NCBI RefSeq assembly: GCF_029227915.1
Contig: NC_079884.1
Location: forward strand, 2,482,001 to 2,546,000
DNA from: Hydractinia symbiolongicarpus
Taxonomy: Eukaryota; Cnidaria; Hydrozoa; Anthoathecata; Hydractiniidae
Direction: 5' to 3'
Length of the DNA: 64,000 bases
Shown: piece by piece, positions 9,667 through 21,700 of the stretch
How the letters are laid out: each line of letters begins with the position of its first letter
How positions within the stretch are numbered: the first letter of the stretch is position 1
The notes under the pieces: model-generated
Databases searched by the model: none
Told to the model about the DNA's origin: nothing
Seen by the model: only the letters and a program-made list of their open reading frames with translations
Position numbers and translations under genes: made by a program

Positions 9667-11932
9667 GAAAATACGGGAGACAGTTTCAAAAACTCCATTT
9701 CATTAACTTTCTAACGGTGTCAATCCTTTTGAGTTACAACCGTGCGTCACACATTCGTAGCAACATGTCTTTAGTGATTTTTTCCGATATTTCTAAGTTG
9801 TATCGCTTTCAACAGTGAACCGATTGACTGTGAGACTTAATTGAACTGATTTTGGACTTTGACCTTATAAATGTGATAAATGAGCCATTTTGACTACAAG
9901 AAATAACATTCTTCTTAATTTGATATGATTGCTGGAATTCAGCGAATACATCAGGCTCTGTGGTAGCGCTTTATTTAAAAGCTTAGATAAATAAGTCTTT
10001 TCTTACTGTGGGACCAATCCTGGCCGTTAGCACCCGCGGAATAAATAGGAACAGTTTCAAAGACTACATTTCAATGAACTTTCTAGCGGTATAAATCCGT
10101 TTGAGTTGCAGCGGTTACGTCACATATTCATACCAACATGTATTTAGCGATAGTATTCGGATATTACTAGGTTGCACCGCTTTTAACAGTGAAACGTTTG
10201 ACTGTGGGACTTAATAGAACTGATTTTGGACTTTGACCTTACAAATTTGATAAATGAGCCAATTTGACTGCAAGAAATAACATTCTTCTTAATTTGACAT
10301 GATTGCTGGAACTCAGCAATTGCACTAGGCGCTGTGGTTGCACTTTATTTAAAAATAAAGATAAATAAGTCATTTTTCACTGTGGGACCAATCCTGGCCG
10401 TTAGCACCCGCTGAGTAAATAGGAACAGTTTCAAAGACTACATTTCAATGAACTTTCTAGCGGTATAAATCCGTTTCAGTTACAACAGTTGCGTCACATA
10501 TTCGTACCCACATGTATTTAGCGATAGAATTCGGATATTACTAGGTTGCACCGCTTTTAAAGTGAAACGTTTGACTGTGGGACTTAATTGAACTGATTTT
10601 GGACTTTGACCTTATAAATGTGATAAATGAGCCACTTTGACTACAAGAAATAACATTCTTCTTAATTTGACATGATTGCTGGAACTCAGCAATTACACTG
10701 GGCGCTGTGGTTGCGGTTTATTTAAAAAGTTAAGACAAATAAGTTATTTTTTACTGTGGGACCAATCCTAGCCGTTAGTTCGCGCTGAAGAAATAGAGAC
10801 AGTTTCAAAAACTACATTTCATTGATTTTCTAACTTTGTCAATCCGTTTGAGTTACAACGGTTGCGTCACACATTCGTGCCAACATGTATATAGTGATTT
10901 TTTTTCGATATTCCTAAGTTGTATCGCTTTCAACAGTGAAACGATTGACTGTTTGACTTTATTGAACTGATTTTGGACTTTGACCTTATAATTGTGATAA
11001 ATGAGCCATTTTGATTACAAGAATTAACATTCTTCTTAACTTGTCATGATTGCTAGAATTCAGCGATTACATCAGGCTCTGTGGCAGCGCCTTTTTAAAA
11101 AGCTTAGATAAATAAGTCTTTTCTTACTGTGGGACCAATCCTGGCCGTTAGCACGCGCTGAATAAATAGGAACAGTTTCAAAGATTACATTTCATTGACT
11201 TTCTAGCGGTATAAATCCGTTTGAGTTACAACGGTTGCGTCACATATTCGTACCAACATGTATTTAGCGATAGTATTCGGATGTTACTAAGTTGCATCGC
11301 TTTTAACAGTGAAACGTTTGACTGTTGGACTTAATTAAAATGATTTTGGACTGTGACCTTATAAATGTGATAAATGAGCCAGTTTGACTACAAGAAATAA
11401 CATTCTTCTTAATTTGACATGATTGCTGGAACTCAGCGATTACACTGGGTGCTGTGGTAGCGCTTTGTTAAAAAAATTAAGATAAATAAGTCATTCTTTA
11501 CTGTGGGACAAATCCTAGCCCTTATCGCGCATTGAAGAAATAGAGACTGTTTCAAAAAGTACTTTTCATTGACTTTCCAGCGCCATAAATCTGTTTGAGT
11601 TACAACGGTTGCGTCACATATTCGTACCAACATGTATTTAGTGATTTTCTTCCAATATTACTAAGTTGTATTCCTTTTAACAGTGAAACGATTGACTGTG
11701 GAAATTAATTGAACTGATTTTGGACTGTGACCTCATAAATGTCATAAATGAGCCAATTGGTCTCCAAGGAATAACTTTCTTCTTAATTTGACGTGAGTGC
11801 TGGAATTCAGCGATTACATTAGGCTCTGTGGTAGCATTTTATTAAAAAAGTTAGATAAATAAGTCTTTTTTTACTGTGGGACCAATCCTGGCCGTTAGCA
11901 CGCGCTGAATAAATAGGAACAGTTTCAAAGAC

Positions 11933-11980
11933 TACATTTCAATGACTTTCTAGCGGTACATTTCATTGACTTTCTAACTG
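11933..11980. repeat. 24-bp internal tandem duplication, copy 2
   Basis: Same insertion as at 8925, in the 397-bp unit 11785-12181. Confidence 0.9.
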
Positions 11981-12701
11981 TGTCAATCCGTTTGAGTTAA
12001 AACGGTTGCGTCACATATTCGTACAAACATGTATTTAGCGATAGTATTAGGATGTTACTAAGTTGCATCGCTTTTAACAGTGAAACGTTTGACTGTTGGA
12101 CTTAATTAAAATGATTTTGGACTGTGACCTTATAAATGTTATAAGTGAGACGATTGGACTCCAAGAAATAACATTCTTCCCAATTTGACATGATTGTGTG
12201 AACTCAGCGATTACACTGGACGCTGTGGTAACGATTCATTTAAAAATTTAGATAAATAAGTCATTTTTACTGTGGGACCAATCCTAGCCGTTAGCGCGCG
12301 CTGAAAATACGGGAGACAGTTTCAAAAACTCCATTTCATTAACTTTCTAACGGTGTCAATCCTTTTGAGTTACAACCGTGCGTCACACATTCGTACCAAC
12401 ATGTATTTAGTGATTTTTTTCCGATATTTCTAAGTTGTATCGCTTTCAACAGTGAACCGATTGACTGTGAGACTTAATTGAACTGATTTTGGACTTTGAC
12501 CTTATAAATGTGATAAATGAGCCATTTTGACTACAAGACATAACATTCTTCTTAATTTGATATGATTGCTGGAATTCAGCGAATATATCAGGCTCTGTGG
12601 TAGCGCTTTATTTAAAAGCTTAGATAAATAAGTCGTTTTTTACTGTGGGACCAATCCTGGCCGTTAGCACGCGCTGAATAAATAGGAACAGTTTCAAAGA
12701 C

Positions 12702-12749
12702 TACATTTCAATGACTTTCTAGCGGTACATTTCATTGACTTTCTAACTG
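12702..12749. repeat. 24-bp internal tandem duplication, copy 3
   Basis: Same insertion as at 8925, in the 397-bp unit 12554-12950. It lies 769 bp after copy 2 because the surrounding dimer is itself duplicated. Confidence 0.9.
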
Positions 12750-15338
12750 TGTCAATCCGTTTGAGTTAAAACGGTTGCGTCACATATTCGTACAAACATG
12801 TATTTAGCGATAGTATTAGGATGTTACTAAGTTGCATCGCTTTTAACAGTGAAACGTTTGACTGTTGGACTTAATTAAAATGATTTTGGACTGTGACCTT
12901 ATAAATGTTATAAGTGAGACGATTGGACTCCAAGAAATAACATTCTTCCCAATTTGACATGATTGTGTGAACTCAGCGATTACACTGGACGCTGTGGTAA
13001 CGATTCATTTAAAAATTTAGATAAATAAGTCATTTTTACTGTGGGACCAATCCTAGCCGTTAGCGCGCGCTGAAAATACGGGAGACAGTTTCAAAAACTC
13101 CATTTCATTAACTTTCTAACGGTGTCAATCCTTTTGAGTTACAACCGTGCGTCACACATTCGTACCAACATGTATTTAGTGATTTTTTTCCGATATTTCT
13201 AAGTTGTATCGCTTTCAACAGTGAACCGATTGACTGTGAGACTTAATTGAACTGATTTTGGACTTTGACCTTATAAATGTGATAAATGAGCCATTTTGAC
13301 TACAAGACATAACATTCTTCTTAATTTGATATGATTGCTGGAATTCAGCGAATACATCAGGCTCTGTGGTAGCGCTTTATTTAAAAGCTTAGATAAATAA
13401 GTCTTTTCTTACTGTGGGACCAATCCTGGCCGTTAGCACCCGCGGAATAAATAGGAACAGTTTCAAAGACTACATTTCAATGAACTTTCTAGCGGTATAA
13501 ATCCGTTTGAGTTGCAACGGTTACGTGACATATTCGTACCAACATGTATTTAGCGATAGTATTCGGATATTACTAGGTTGCACCGCTTTTAACAGTGAAA
13601 CGTTTGACTGTGGGAATTAATAGAACTGATTTTGGACTTTGACCTTACAAATTTGATAAGTGAGCAAATTCGACTGCAAGAAATAACATTCTTCTTAATT
13701 TGACATGATTGCTGGAACTCAGCAATTGCACCAGGCGCTGTGGTTGCACTTTATTTAAAAATAAAGATAAATAAGTGATTTTTCACTGTGGGACCAATCC
13801 TGGCCGTTAGCACCCGCTGAGTAAATAGGAACAGTTTCAAAGACTACATTTCAATGAACTTTCTAGCGGTATAAATCCGTTTCAGTTACAACAGTTGCGT
13901 CACATATTCGTACCAACATGTATTTAGCGATAGAATTCGGATATTACTAGGTTGCACCGCTTTTAACAGTGAAACGTTTGACTGTGGGACTTAATTAAAC
14001 TGATTTTGGACTTTGACCTTATAAATGTGATAAATGAGCCACTTTGACTACAAGAAATAACATTCTTCTTAATTTGACATGATTGCTGGAACTCAGCAAT
14101 TACACTGGGCGCTGTGGTTGCGGTTTTTTTAAAAATTAAGACTAATAAGTTATTTTTTACTGTGGGACCAATCCTAGCCGTTAGTTCGCGCTGAAGAAAT
14201 AGAGACAGTTTCAAAAACTACATTTCATTGATTTTCTAACTTTGTCAATCCGTTTGAGTTTCAACGGTTGCGTCACACATTCGTGCCAACATGTATTTAG
14301 TGATTTTTTTTCGATATTCCTAAGTTGTATTGCCTTCAACAGTGAAACGATTGACTGTTTGACTTTATTGAACTGATTTTGGACTTTGACCTTATAATTA
14401 TGATAAATGAGCCATTTTGATTACAAGAAATAACATTCTTCTTAACTTGTCATGATTGCTGGAATTCAGCGATTACATCAGGCTCTGTGGCAGCGCCTTT
14501 TTAAAAAGCTTAGATAAATAAGTCTTTTTTTACTGTGGGGCCAATCCTGGCCGTTAGCACGCGCTGAATAAATAGGAACAGTTTCAAAGATTACATTTCA
14601 TTGACTTTCTAGCGGTATAAATCCGTTTGAGTTACAACGGTTGCGTCACATATTCGTACCAACATGTATTTAGCGATAGTATTCGGATATTACTAGTTTG
14701 CATCGATTTCAACAGTGAAACGTTTGACTGTGGGACATAATTGAACTGATTATGGACTTTGACCTTATAAATGTGATAAATGAGCCAGTTTGACTACAAG
14801 AAATAACATTCTTCTTAATTTGACATGATTGCTGGAACTCAGCGATTACACTGGGCGCTGTGGTAGCGCTTTGTAAAAAAAATTAAGATAAATAAGTCAT
14901 TCTTTACTGTGGGACAAATCCTAGCCCTTATCGCGCATTGAAGAAATAGAGACTGTTTCAAAAACTACATTTCATTGACTTTCCAGTGGCATAAATCTGT
15001 TTGAGTTACAACGGTTGCGTCACATATTCGTACCAACATGTATTTAGTGATTTTCTTCCAATATTACTAAGTTGTATTCCTTTTAACAGTGAAACGATTA
15101 ACTGTGGGAATTAATTGAACTGATTTTGGACGCTGACCTCATAAATGTGATAAATGAGCCAATTGGTCTCCAAGGAATAACTTTCTTCTTAATTTGACGT
15201 GAGTGCTGGAATTCAGCGATTACATTAGGCTCTGTGGTAGCACTTTATTAAAAAAGTTAGATAAAAAAGTCTTTTTTTACTGTGGGACCAATCCTGGCCG
15301 TTAGCACGCGCTGAATAAATAGGAACAGTTTCAAAGAC

Positions 15339-15386
15339 TACATTTCAATGACTTTCTAGCGGTACATTTCATTGACTTTCTAACTG
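15339..15386. repeat. 24-bp internal tandem duplication, copy 4
   Basis: Same insertion as at 8925, in the 397-bp unit 15191-15587. It lies 6414 bp from copy 1, matching the 17-unit offset. Confidence 0.9.
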
Positions 15387-16117
15387 TGTCAATCCGTTTG
15401 AGTTACAACGGTTGCGTCACATATTCGTACAAACATGTATTTAGCGATAGTATTCGGATGTTACTAAGTTGCATCGCTTTTAACAGTGAAACGTTTGACT
15501 GTTGGACTTAATTAAAATGACTTTGGACTGTGACCTTATAAATGTTATAAGTGAGACGATTGGACTCCAAGTAATAACATTCTTCCCAATTTGACATGAT
15601 TGTGGGAACTCAGCGATTACACTGGACCCTGTGGTAACGATTCATTTAAAAATTTAGATAAATAAGTCATTTTTACTGTGGGACCAATCCTAGCCGTTAG
15701 TGCGCGCTGAAGAAATAGAGACATTCTCAAAAACTGCATTTGATCGACTTTTTGGCGGTATCATTCTGTTTGAGTTACAACGGTTGCGTCACATATTCGT
15801 ATCAACATGTATTTAGCGATATTTTTCTGATATTACTAGGTTGCATCGCTTTTAACAGTGAAACGTTTGACTGTTGGACTTAATTGAACTGATTTTGGAC
15901 TGTGACCTTATAAATGTTATAAGTGAGACAATTGGACTCCAAGAAATAACATTCTTCCTAATTTTACATGATTGTGGGAACTCAGCGATTACACTGGACC
16001 CTGTGGTAGCGAATCATTCAAAAATTTAGATAAATAAGTCATTTTTACTGTGGGACCAATCCTAGCCGTTAGCGCACGCTGAAAATACGGGAGACACTTT
16101 CAAAAACTCCATTTCAT

Positions 16118-19100
16118 TATCTTTCTAACGGTGTCAATCCGTTTGAGTTACAACGGTTGCGTCACATATTCGTACAAACATGTATTTAGCGATAGTATTC
16201 GGATGTTACTAAGTTGCATCGCTTTTAACAGTGAGCCGATTGACTGTGAGACTTAATTGAACTGATTTTGGACTTTGACCTTATAAATGTGATAAATGAG
16301 CCATTTTGACTACAAGAAATAACATTCTTCTTAATTTGACATGATTGCTGGAATTCAGCGAATACATCAGGCTCTGTGGTAGCGCTTTATTTAAAAGCTT
16401 AGATAAATAAGTCGTTTCTTACTGTGGGACCAATCCTGGCCGTTAGGACCCGCGGAATAAATAGGAACAGTTTCAAAGACTACATTTCAATGAACTTTCT
16501 AGCAGTATAAATCCGTTTGAGTTGCAACGGTTACGTCACATATTCGTACCAACATGTATTTAGCGATAGTATTCGGATATTATTAGGTTGCACCGCTTTT
16601 AACAGTGAAACGTTTGACTGTGGGACTTAATTGAACTGATTTTGGACTTTGACCTTACAAATGTGATAAATGAGCCAATTTGACTGCAAGAAATAACATT
16701 CTTCTTAATTTGACATGATTGCTGGAACTCAGCAATTGCACTAGGCGCTGTGGTTGCACTTTATTTAAAAATAAAGATAAATAAGTCATTTTTCACTGTG
16801 GGACCAATCCTGGCCGTTAGCACCCGCTAAATAAATAGGAACAGTTTCAAAGACTACATTTCAATGAACTTTCTAGCGGTATATATCCGTTCCAGTTACA
16901 ACAGTTGCGTCACATATTTGTACCAACATGTATTTAGCGATAGAATTCGGATATTACTAGGTTGCACCGCTTTTAACAGTGAAACGTTTGACTGTGGGAC
17001 TTAATTGAACTGATTTTGGACTTTGACCTTATAAATGTGATAAATGAGCCACTTTGACTACAAGAAATAACATTCTTCTTAATTTGACATGATTGCTGGA
17101 ACTAAGCAATTACACTGGGCGCTGTGGTTGCGGTTTATTTAAAAATTAAGACAAATAAGTTATTTTTTACTGTGGGACCAATCCTAGCCGTTAGTTCGCG
17201 TTGAAGAAATAGAGACAGTTTCAAAAACTACATTTCATTGATTTTCTAACTTTGTCAATCCGTTTGAGTTACAACGGTTGCGTCACACATTCGTGCCAAC
17301 ATGTATTTAGTGATTTTTTTTCGATATTCCTAAGTTGTATCGCTTTCAACAGTGAAACGATTGATTGTTGGACTTTATTGAACTGATTTTGGACTTTGAC
17401 CTTATAATTGTGATAAATGAGCCATTTTGACTACAAGAAATAACATTCTTCTTAACTTGTCATGATTGCTGGAATTCAGCGATTACATCAGGCTCTGTGG
17501 CAGCGCCTTTTTTAAAAGCTTAGATAAATAAGTCTTTTCTTACTGTGGGACCAATCCTGGCCGTTAGCACCCGCTGAATAAATAGGAACAGTTTCAAAGA
17601 CTACATTTCAATGAACTTTCTAGCGGTATAAATCCGTTTCAGTTACAACAGTTGCGTCACATATTCGTACCAACATGTATTTAGCGATAGAATTCGGATA
17701 TTACTAGGTTGCACCGCTTTTAACAGTGAAACGTTTGCCTGTGGGACTTAGTTGAACTGATTTTGGACTTTGACCTTATAAATGTGATAAATGAGTCACT
17801 TTGACTACAAGAAATAACATTCTTCTTAATTTGACATGATTGCTGGAACTCAGAAATTACACTGGGCGCTGTGGTTGCGGTTTATTTAAAAAATAAGATA
17901 AATAAATCAGTTTTTACTGTGGGACCAATCCTAGCCGTTAGTTCGCGCTGAAGAAATAGAGACAGTTTCACAAACTACATTTCATTGACTTTCTAACGGT
18001 GTCAATCCGTTTGAGTTACAACGGTTGCGTCACATATTCGTACAAACATGTAGTTAGCGATAGTATTCGGATGTTACTAAGTTGCATCGCTTTTAACAGT
18101 GAGCCGATTGACTGTGAGACTTAATTGAACTGATTTTGGACTTTGACCTTATAAATGTGATAAATGAGCCATTTTGACTACAAGAAATAACATTCTTCTT
18201 AATTTGACATGATTGCTGGAATTCAGCGAATACATCAGGCTCTGTGGTAGCGCTTTATTTAAAAGCTTAGATAAATAAGTCGTTTCTTACTGTGGGACCA
18301 ATCCTGGCCGTTAGGACCCGCGGAATAAATAGGAACAGTTTCAAAGACTACATTTCAATGAACTTTCTAGCGGTATAAATCCGTTTGAGTTGCAACGGTT
18401 ACGTCACATATTCGTACCAACATGTATTTAGCGATAGTATTCGGATATTATTAGGTTGCACCGCTTTTAACAGTGAAACGTTTGACTGTGGGACTTAATT
18501 GAACTGATTTTGGACTTTGACCTTACAAATGTGATAAATGAGCCATTTTGACTGCAAGAAATAACATTCTTCTTAATTTGACATGATTGCTGGAACTCAG
18601 CAATTGCACTAGGCGCTGTGGTTGCACTTTATTTAAAAATAAAGATAAATAAGTCATTTTTCACTGTGGGACCAATCCTGGCCGTTAGCACCCGCTAAAT
18701 AAATAGGAACAGTTTCAAAGACTACATTTCAATGAACTTTCTAGCGGTATATATCCGTTCCAGTTACAACAGTTGCGTCACATATTTGTACCAACATGTA
18801 TTTAGCGATAGAATTCGGATATTACTAGGTTGCACCGCTTTTAACAGTGAAACGTTTGACTGTGGGACTTAATTGAACTGATTTTGGACTTTGACCTTAT
18901 AAATGTGATAAATGAGCCACTTTGACTACAAGAAATAACATTCTTCTTAATTTGACATGATTGCTGGAACTAAGCAATTACACTGGGCGCTGTGGTTGCG
19001 GTTTATTTAAAAATTAAGACAAATAAGTTATTTTTTACTGTGGGACCAATCCTAGCCGTTAGTTCGCGTTGAAGAAATAGAGACAGTTTCAAAAACTACA

Positions 19101-19438
19101 TTTCATTGATTTTCTAACTTTGTCAATCCGTTTGAGTTACAACGGTTGCGTCACACATTCGTGCCAACATGTATTTAGTGATTTTTTTTCGATATTCCTA
19201 AGTTGTATCGCTTTCAACAGTGAAACGATTGATTGTTGGACTTTATTGAACTGATTTTGGACTTTGACCTTATAATTGTGATAAATGAGCCATTTTGACT
19301 ACAAGAAATAACATTCTTCTTAACTTGTCATGATTGCTGGAATTCAGCGATTACATCAGGCTCTGTGGCAGCGCCTTTTTTAAAAGCTTAGATAAATAAG
19401 TCTTTTCTTACTGTGGGACCAATCCTGGGCGTTAGCAC
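16118..19438. repeat. Five-unit tandem (1868 bp), two near-identical copies
   Basis: About 16118-17570 recurs at about 17986-19438 with offset 1868 bp (unit starts 16333 and 18201). Private markers in both copies are CAGTGAGCCGATTGAC, CGTTAGGACCCGCGG, GGATATTATTAGG, GGTATATATCCGTTCCAG and CACATATTTGTACC. The spacer at about 17570-17986 resembles the 10.4-10.7 kb units (GATAGAATTCGG, CAGTTACAACAGTTGC). Confidence 0.88.
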
Positions 19439-21700
19439 GCGCTGAATAAATAGTAACAGTTTCAAAGACTACATTTCAAGAAACGTTCTAGCGGTGCAAA
19501 TCCGTTTGAGTTACAATGGTTGCGTCACATATTCGTACCAACATGTATTTTGCGATAGTATTCGGATATTGCTATGCTGCATCGCTCCTAACAGTGAAAC
19601 GTTTGACTGTGGGATTTAATTGAACTGGTTTTGGACTTTGACCTTATAAATGTGATAAATGAGCCAGTTTGACTCCAAGAAATAACATTCTTTTTAGTTT
19701 GACATGATTGTGGGAAATCAGCGATTACATCAGGCTCTGTGGTAGCGCTTATTTACAAATTTAGATGAATAAGTCATTCTTTACTGTGGGACCAATCCTA
19801 GCCGTTAGTGCGCGCTGAAGAAATAGAGACAGTCTCAAAAACTACGTTTCATTGACTTTCTAACAGTGTCAATCAGTTTGAGTTACAACGGTTGGGTCAC
19901 ATATTCGTACCAACATGTATTTAGCGATATTTGTCAGATAATACTAGGTTGCATCGCTTCTAACAGTGAAACGTTTGACTGTGGGACTTAATTGAACTGA
20001 TTTTAAACTTTGACCTTATAAATGTGATAAATGAGCCAGTTTGACTAAAAGAAATAACATTCTCCTTAACTTGACATGACTACTGGAACTCAGCGATTAC
20101 AATGGCGCTGTGGTAGCGCTTCATTTAAAAGTTTAGATAAATAACTCATTCTTTACTGTGGGACCAATCCTAGCTGTTATTGCGCGCTGAGGAAATAGCG
20201 ACAGTTTAAAAAACTACATCTCACTGACTTTCTAACGGTGTCAGTCCGTTTAAGTTACAACGGTTGGGTCACATATTCGCACCAACATGTGTTTAGCGAT
20301 ATTTTTTCTCATATTACTAGGTTGCATCCCTTTTAACAGTGAAACGACTGACTGCGGGACTTAATTGAACTTATTTTGGACTTTGACCTTATAAATGTGA
20401 TAAATGAGCCATTTTGACTACAAGAAACATCATTCTCTTTAATTTGACATGATTGCTGGAATTCAGCGATAACACTGGACCCTGTGGTAGCGATTCATTT
20501 AAAAATTTAGATTAATAAGTCATTTTTACTGTGGGACCAATCCTAGCCGTTAGCGCGCGCTGAAAATATAGAGACAGTTTCAAAAATGAATTTCATTGAC
20601 TTTCTAACGGTGTCAATCCGTTTGAGTTACAACGGTTGCGTCACATATTCGTACCAACATGTATTTAATGATTTTTCCAATATTACTAAGTTGTATTGCT
20701 TTTAACAGTGAAACGATTGACTGTGGGAATAGATTGAACTGATTCTGGACTGTGACCTTATAATATGATAAATGAGCCAATTAGTCTCCAAGGAATAACA
20801 TTCTTTTTAATTTGACATGATTGCTGGAATTCAGCGATTACATCAGGCTCTGTGGTAGCGCTTTATTTACAAGTTTAGATGCATAGGTCTTTTCTTACTG
20901 TGGGACCAATGCTAGCCGTTAGCGCGCGCTGAAAATATGGAGACAGTTTCAAAAACTCCATTTCATTGAATTTCTAACGGTGTCAATCCGTTTGAGTTAC
21001 AACGGTTGCGTCACACATTCGTACCAACATGTATTTAGTGACTTTTTTTCGACATTACTAAGTTGTATCGCTTTCAAGAGTGAAACGATTGACTGTGGGA
21101 CTTAATTGAACTGATTCTGGACTGTGAGCTTATAAATGTGATAAATGAGCCAATTGGTCTCCAAGGAATAACATTCTTTTTAATTTGACATGATTGCTGG
21201 AATTCAGCGATTACATCAGGCTCTGTGGTAGCGCTTTATTTACAAGTTTAGATAAATAAGTCTTTTCTTACTGTGGGACCAATCCTGGGCATTAGCACGC
21301 GCTGAATAAATAGGAACAGTTTCAAAGACTACATTTCAAGAAACGTTCTAGCGGTGCAAATCCGTTTGAGTTACAATGGTTGCGTCACATATTCGTACCA
21401 ACATGTATTTAGCTATAGTATTCGGATATTACTATGCTGCATCGCTTCTAACAGTGAAACGTTTGACTGTGGGACTTAATTGAACTGGTTTTGGACTTTG
21501 ACCTTATAAATGTGATAAATGAGCCAGTTTGACTCCAAGAAATAACATTCTTTTTAGTTTGACATGATTGTGGGAAATCAGCGATGACATCAGGCTCTGT
21601 GGTAGCGCTTATTTACAAATTTAGATGAATAAGTCATTCTTTACTGTGGGACCAATCCTAGCCATTAGTGCGCGCTGAAGAAGTAGCGGCAGTTTCAAAA
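19390..21700. repeat. Five-unit offset duplication (1860 bp)
   Basis: About 19390-19810 matches about 21250-21670 at offset 1860 bp. Markers: CATTTCAAGAAACGTTCTAG (19472 and 21332), GTTACAATGGTTGCGTC, CTATGCTGCATCGC and TTTTTAGTTTGACATGATTG. Units between them include TGGACCCTGTGG (20441) and TCTGGACTGTGACC types. Confidence 0.8.

Larger units (their letters stand above)
11870..13400. repeat. Near-identical 769-bp dimer duplication
   Basis: About 11870-12635 and 12640-13400 are almost identical two-unit blocks. Each holds the 24-bp internal duplication, GTATTAGGATGTTACTAAG, ATTGTGTGAACTCAGC, TGGACGCTGTGGTAACG, GAAAATACGGGAGACAG and CAACCGTGCGTCACACATTC. The offset is 769 bp rather than 746 because of the 24-bp insertion. 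The very low divergence suggests a recent event. Confidence 0.88.
8404..17550. repeat. 17-unit duplication (~6.41 kb offset) with nested 9-unit copy
   Basis: About 8404-11130 matches about 14817-17545 at offset 6413-6416 bp (17 units). Markers: CGACTTTTTGGCGGTATCAT at 9331 and 15745, the 24-bp internal duplication at 8925 and 15339, and ACCCGCGGAATAAATAGG near 10032 and 16448. Within this, about 9600-11100 also matches about 13000-14500 at offset 3406 bp (nine units). The unit at 14444-14816 joins this family to a tail resembling 6391-6480 (GATTTCAACAGTG, GATTATGGAC), so at least one exchange boundary lies inside a unit. Confidence 0.85.

Noticed and set aside
13963-14214. Longest open frame, 83 codons on the minus strand, within satellite
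   Set aside because: It lies wholly in repeat sequence, starts and stops at places fixed by the unit, and related units break it. No protein-like composition or known motif.
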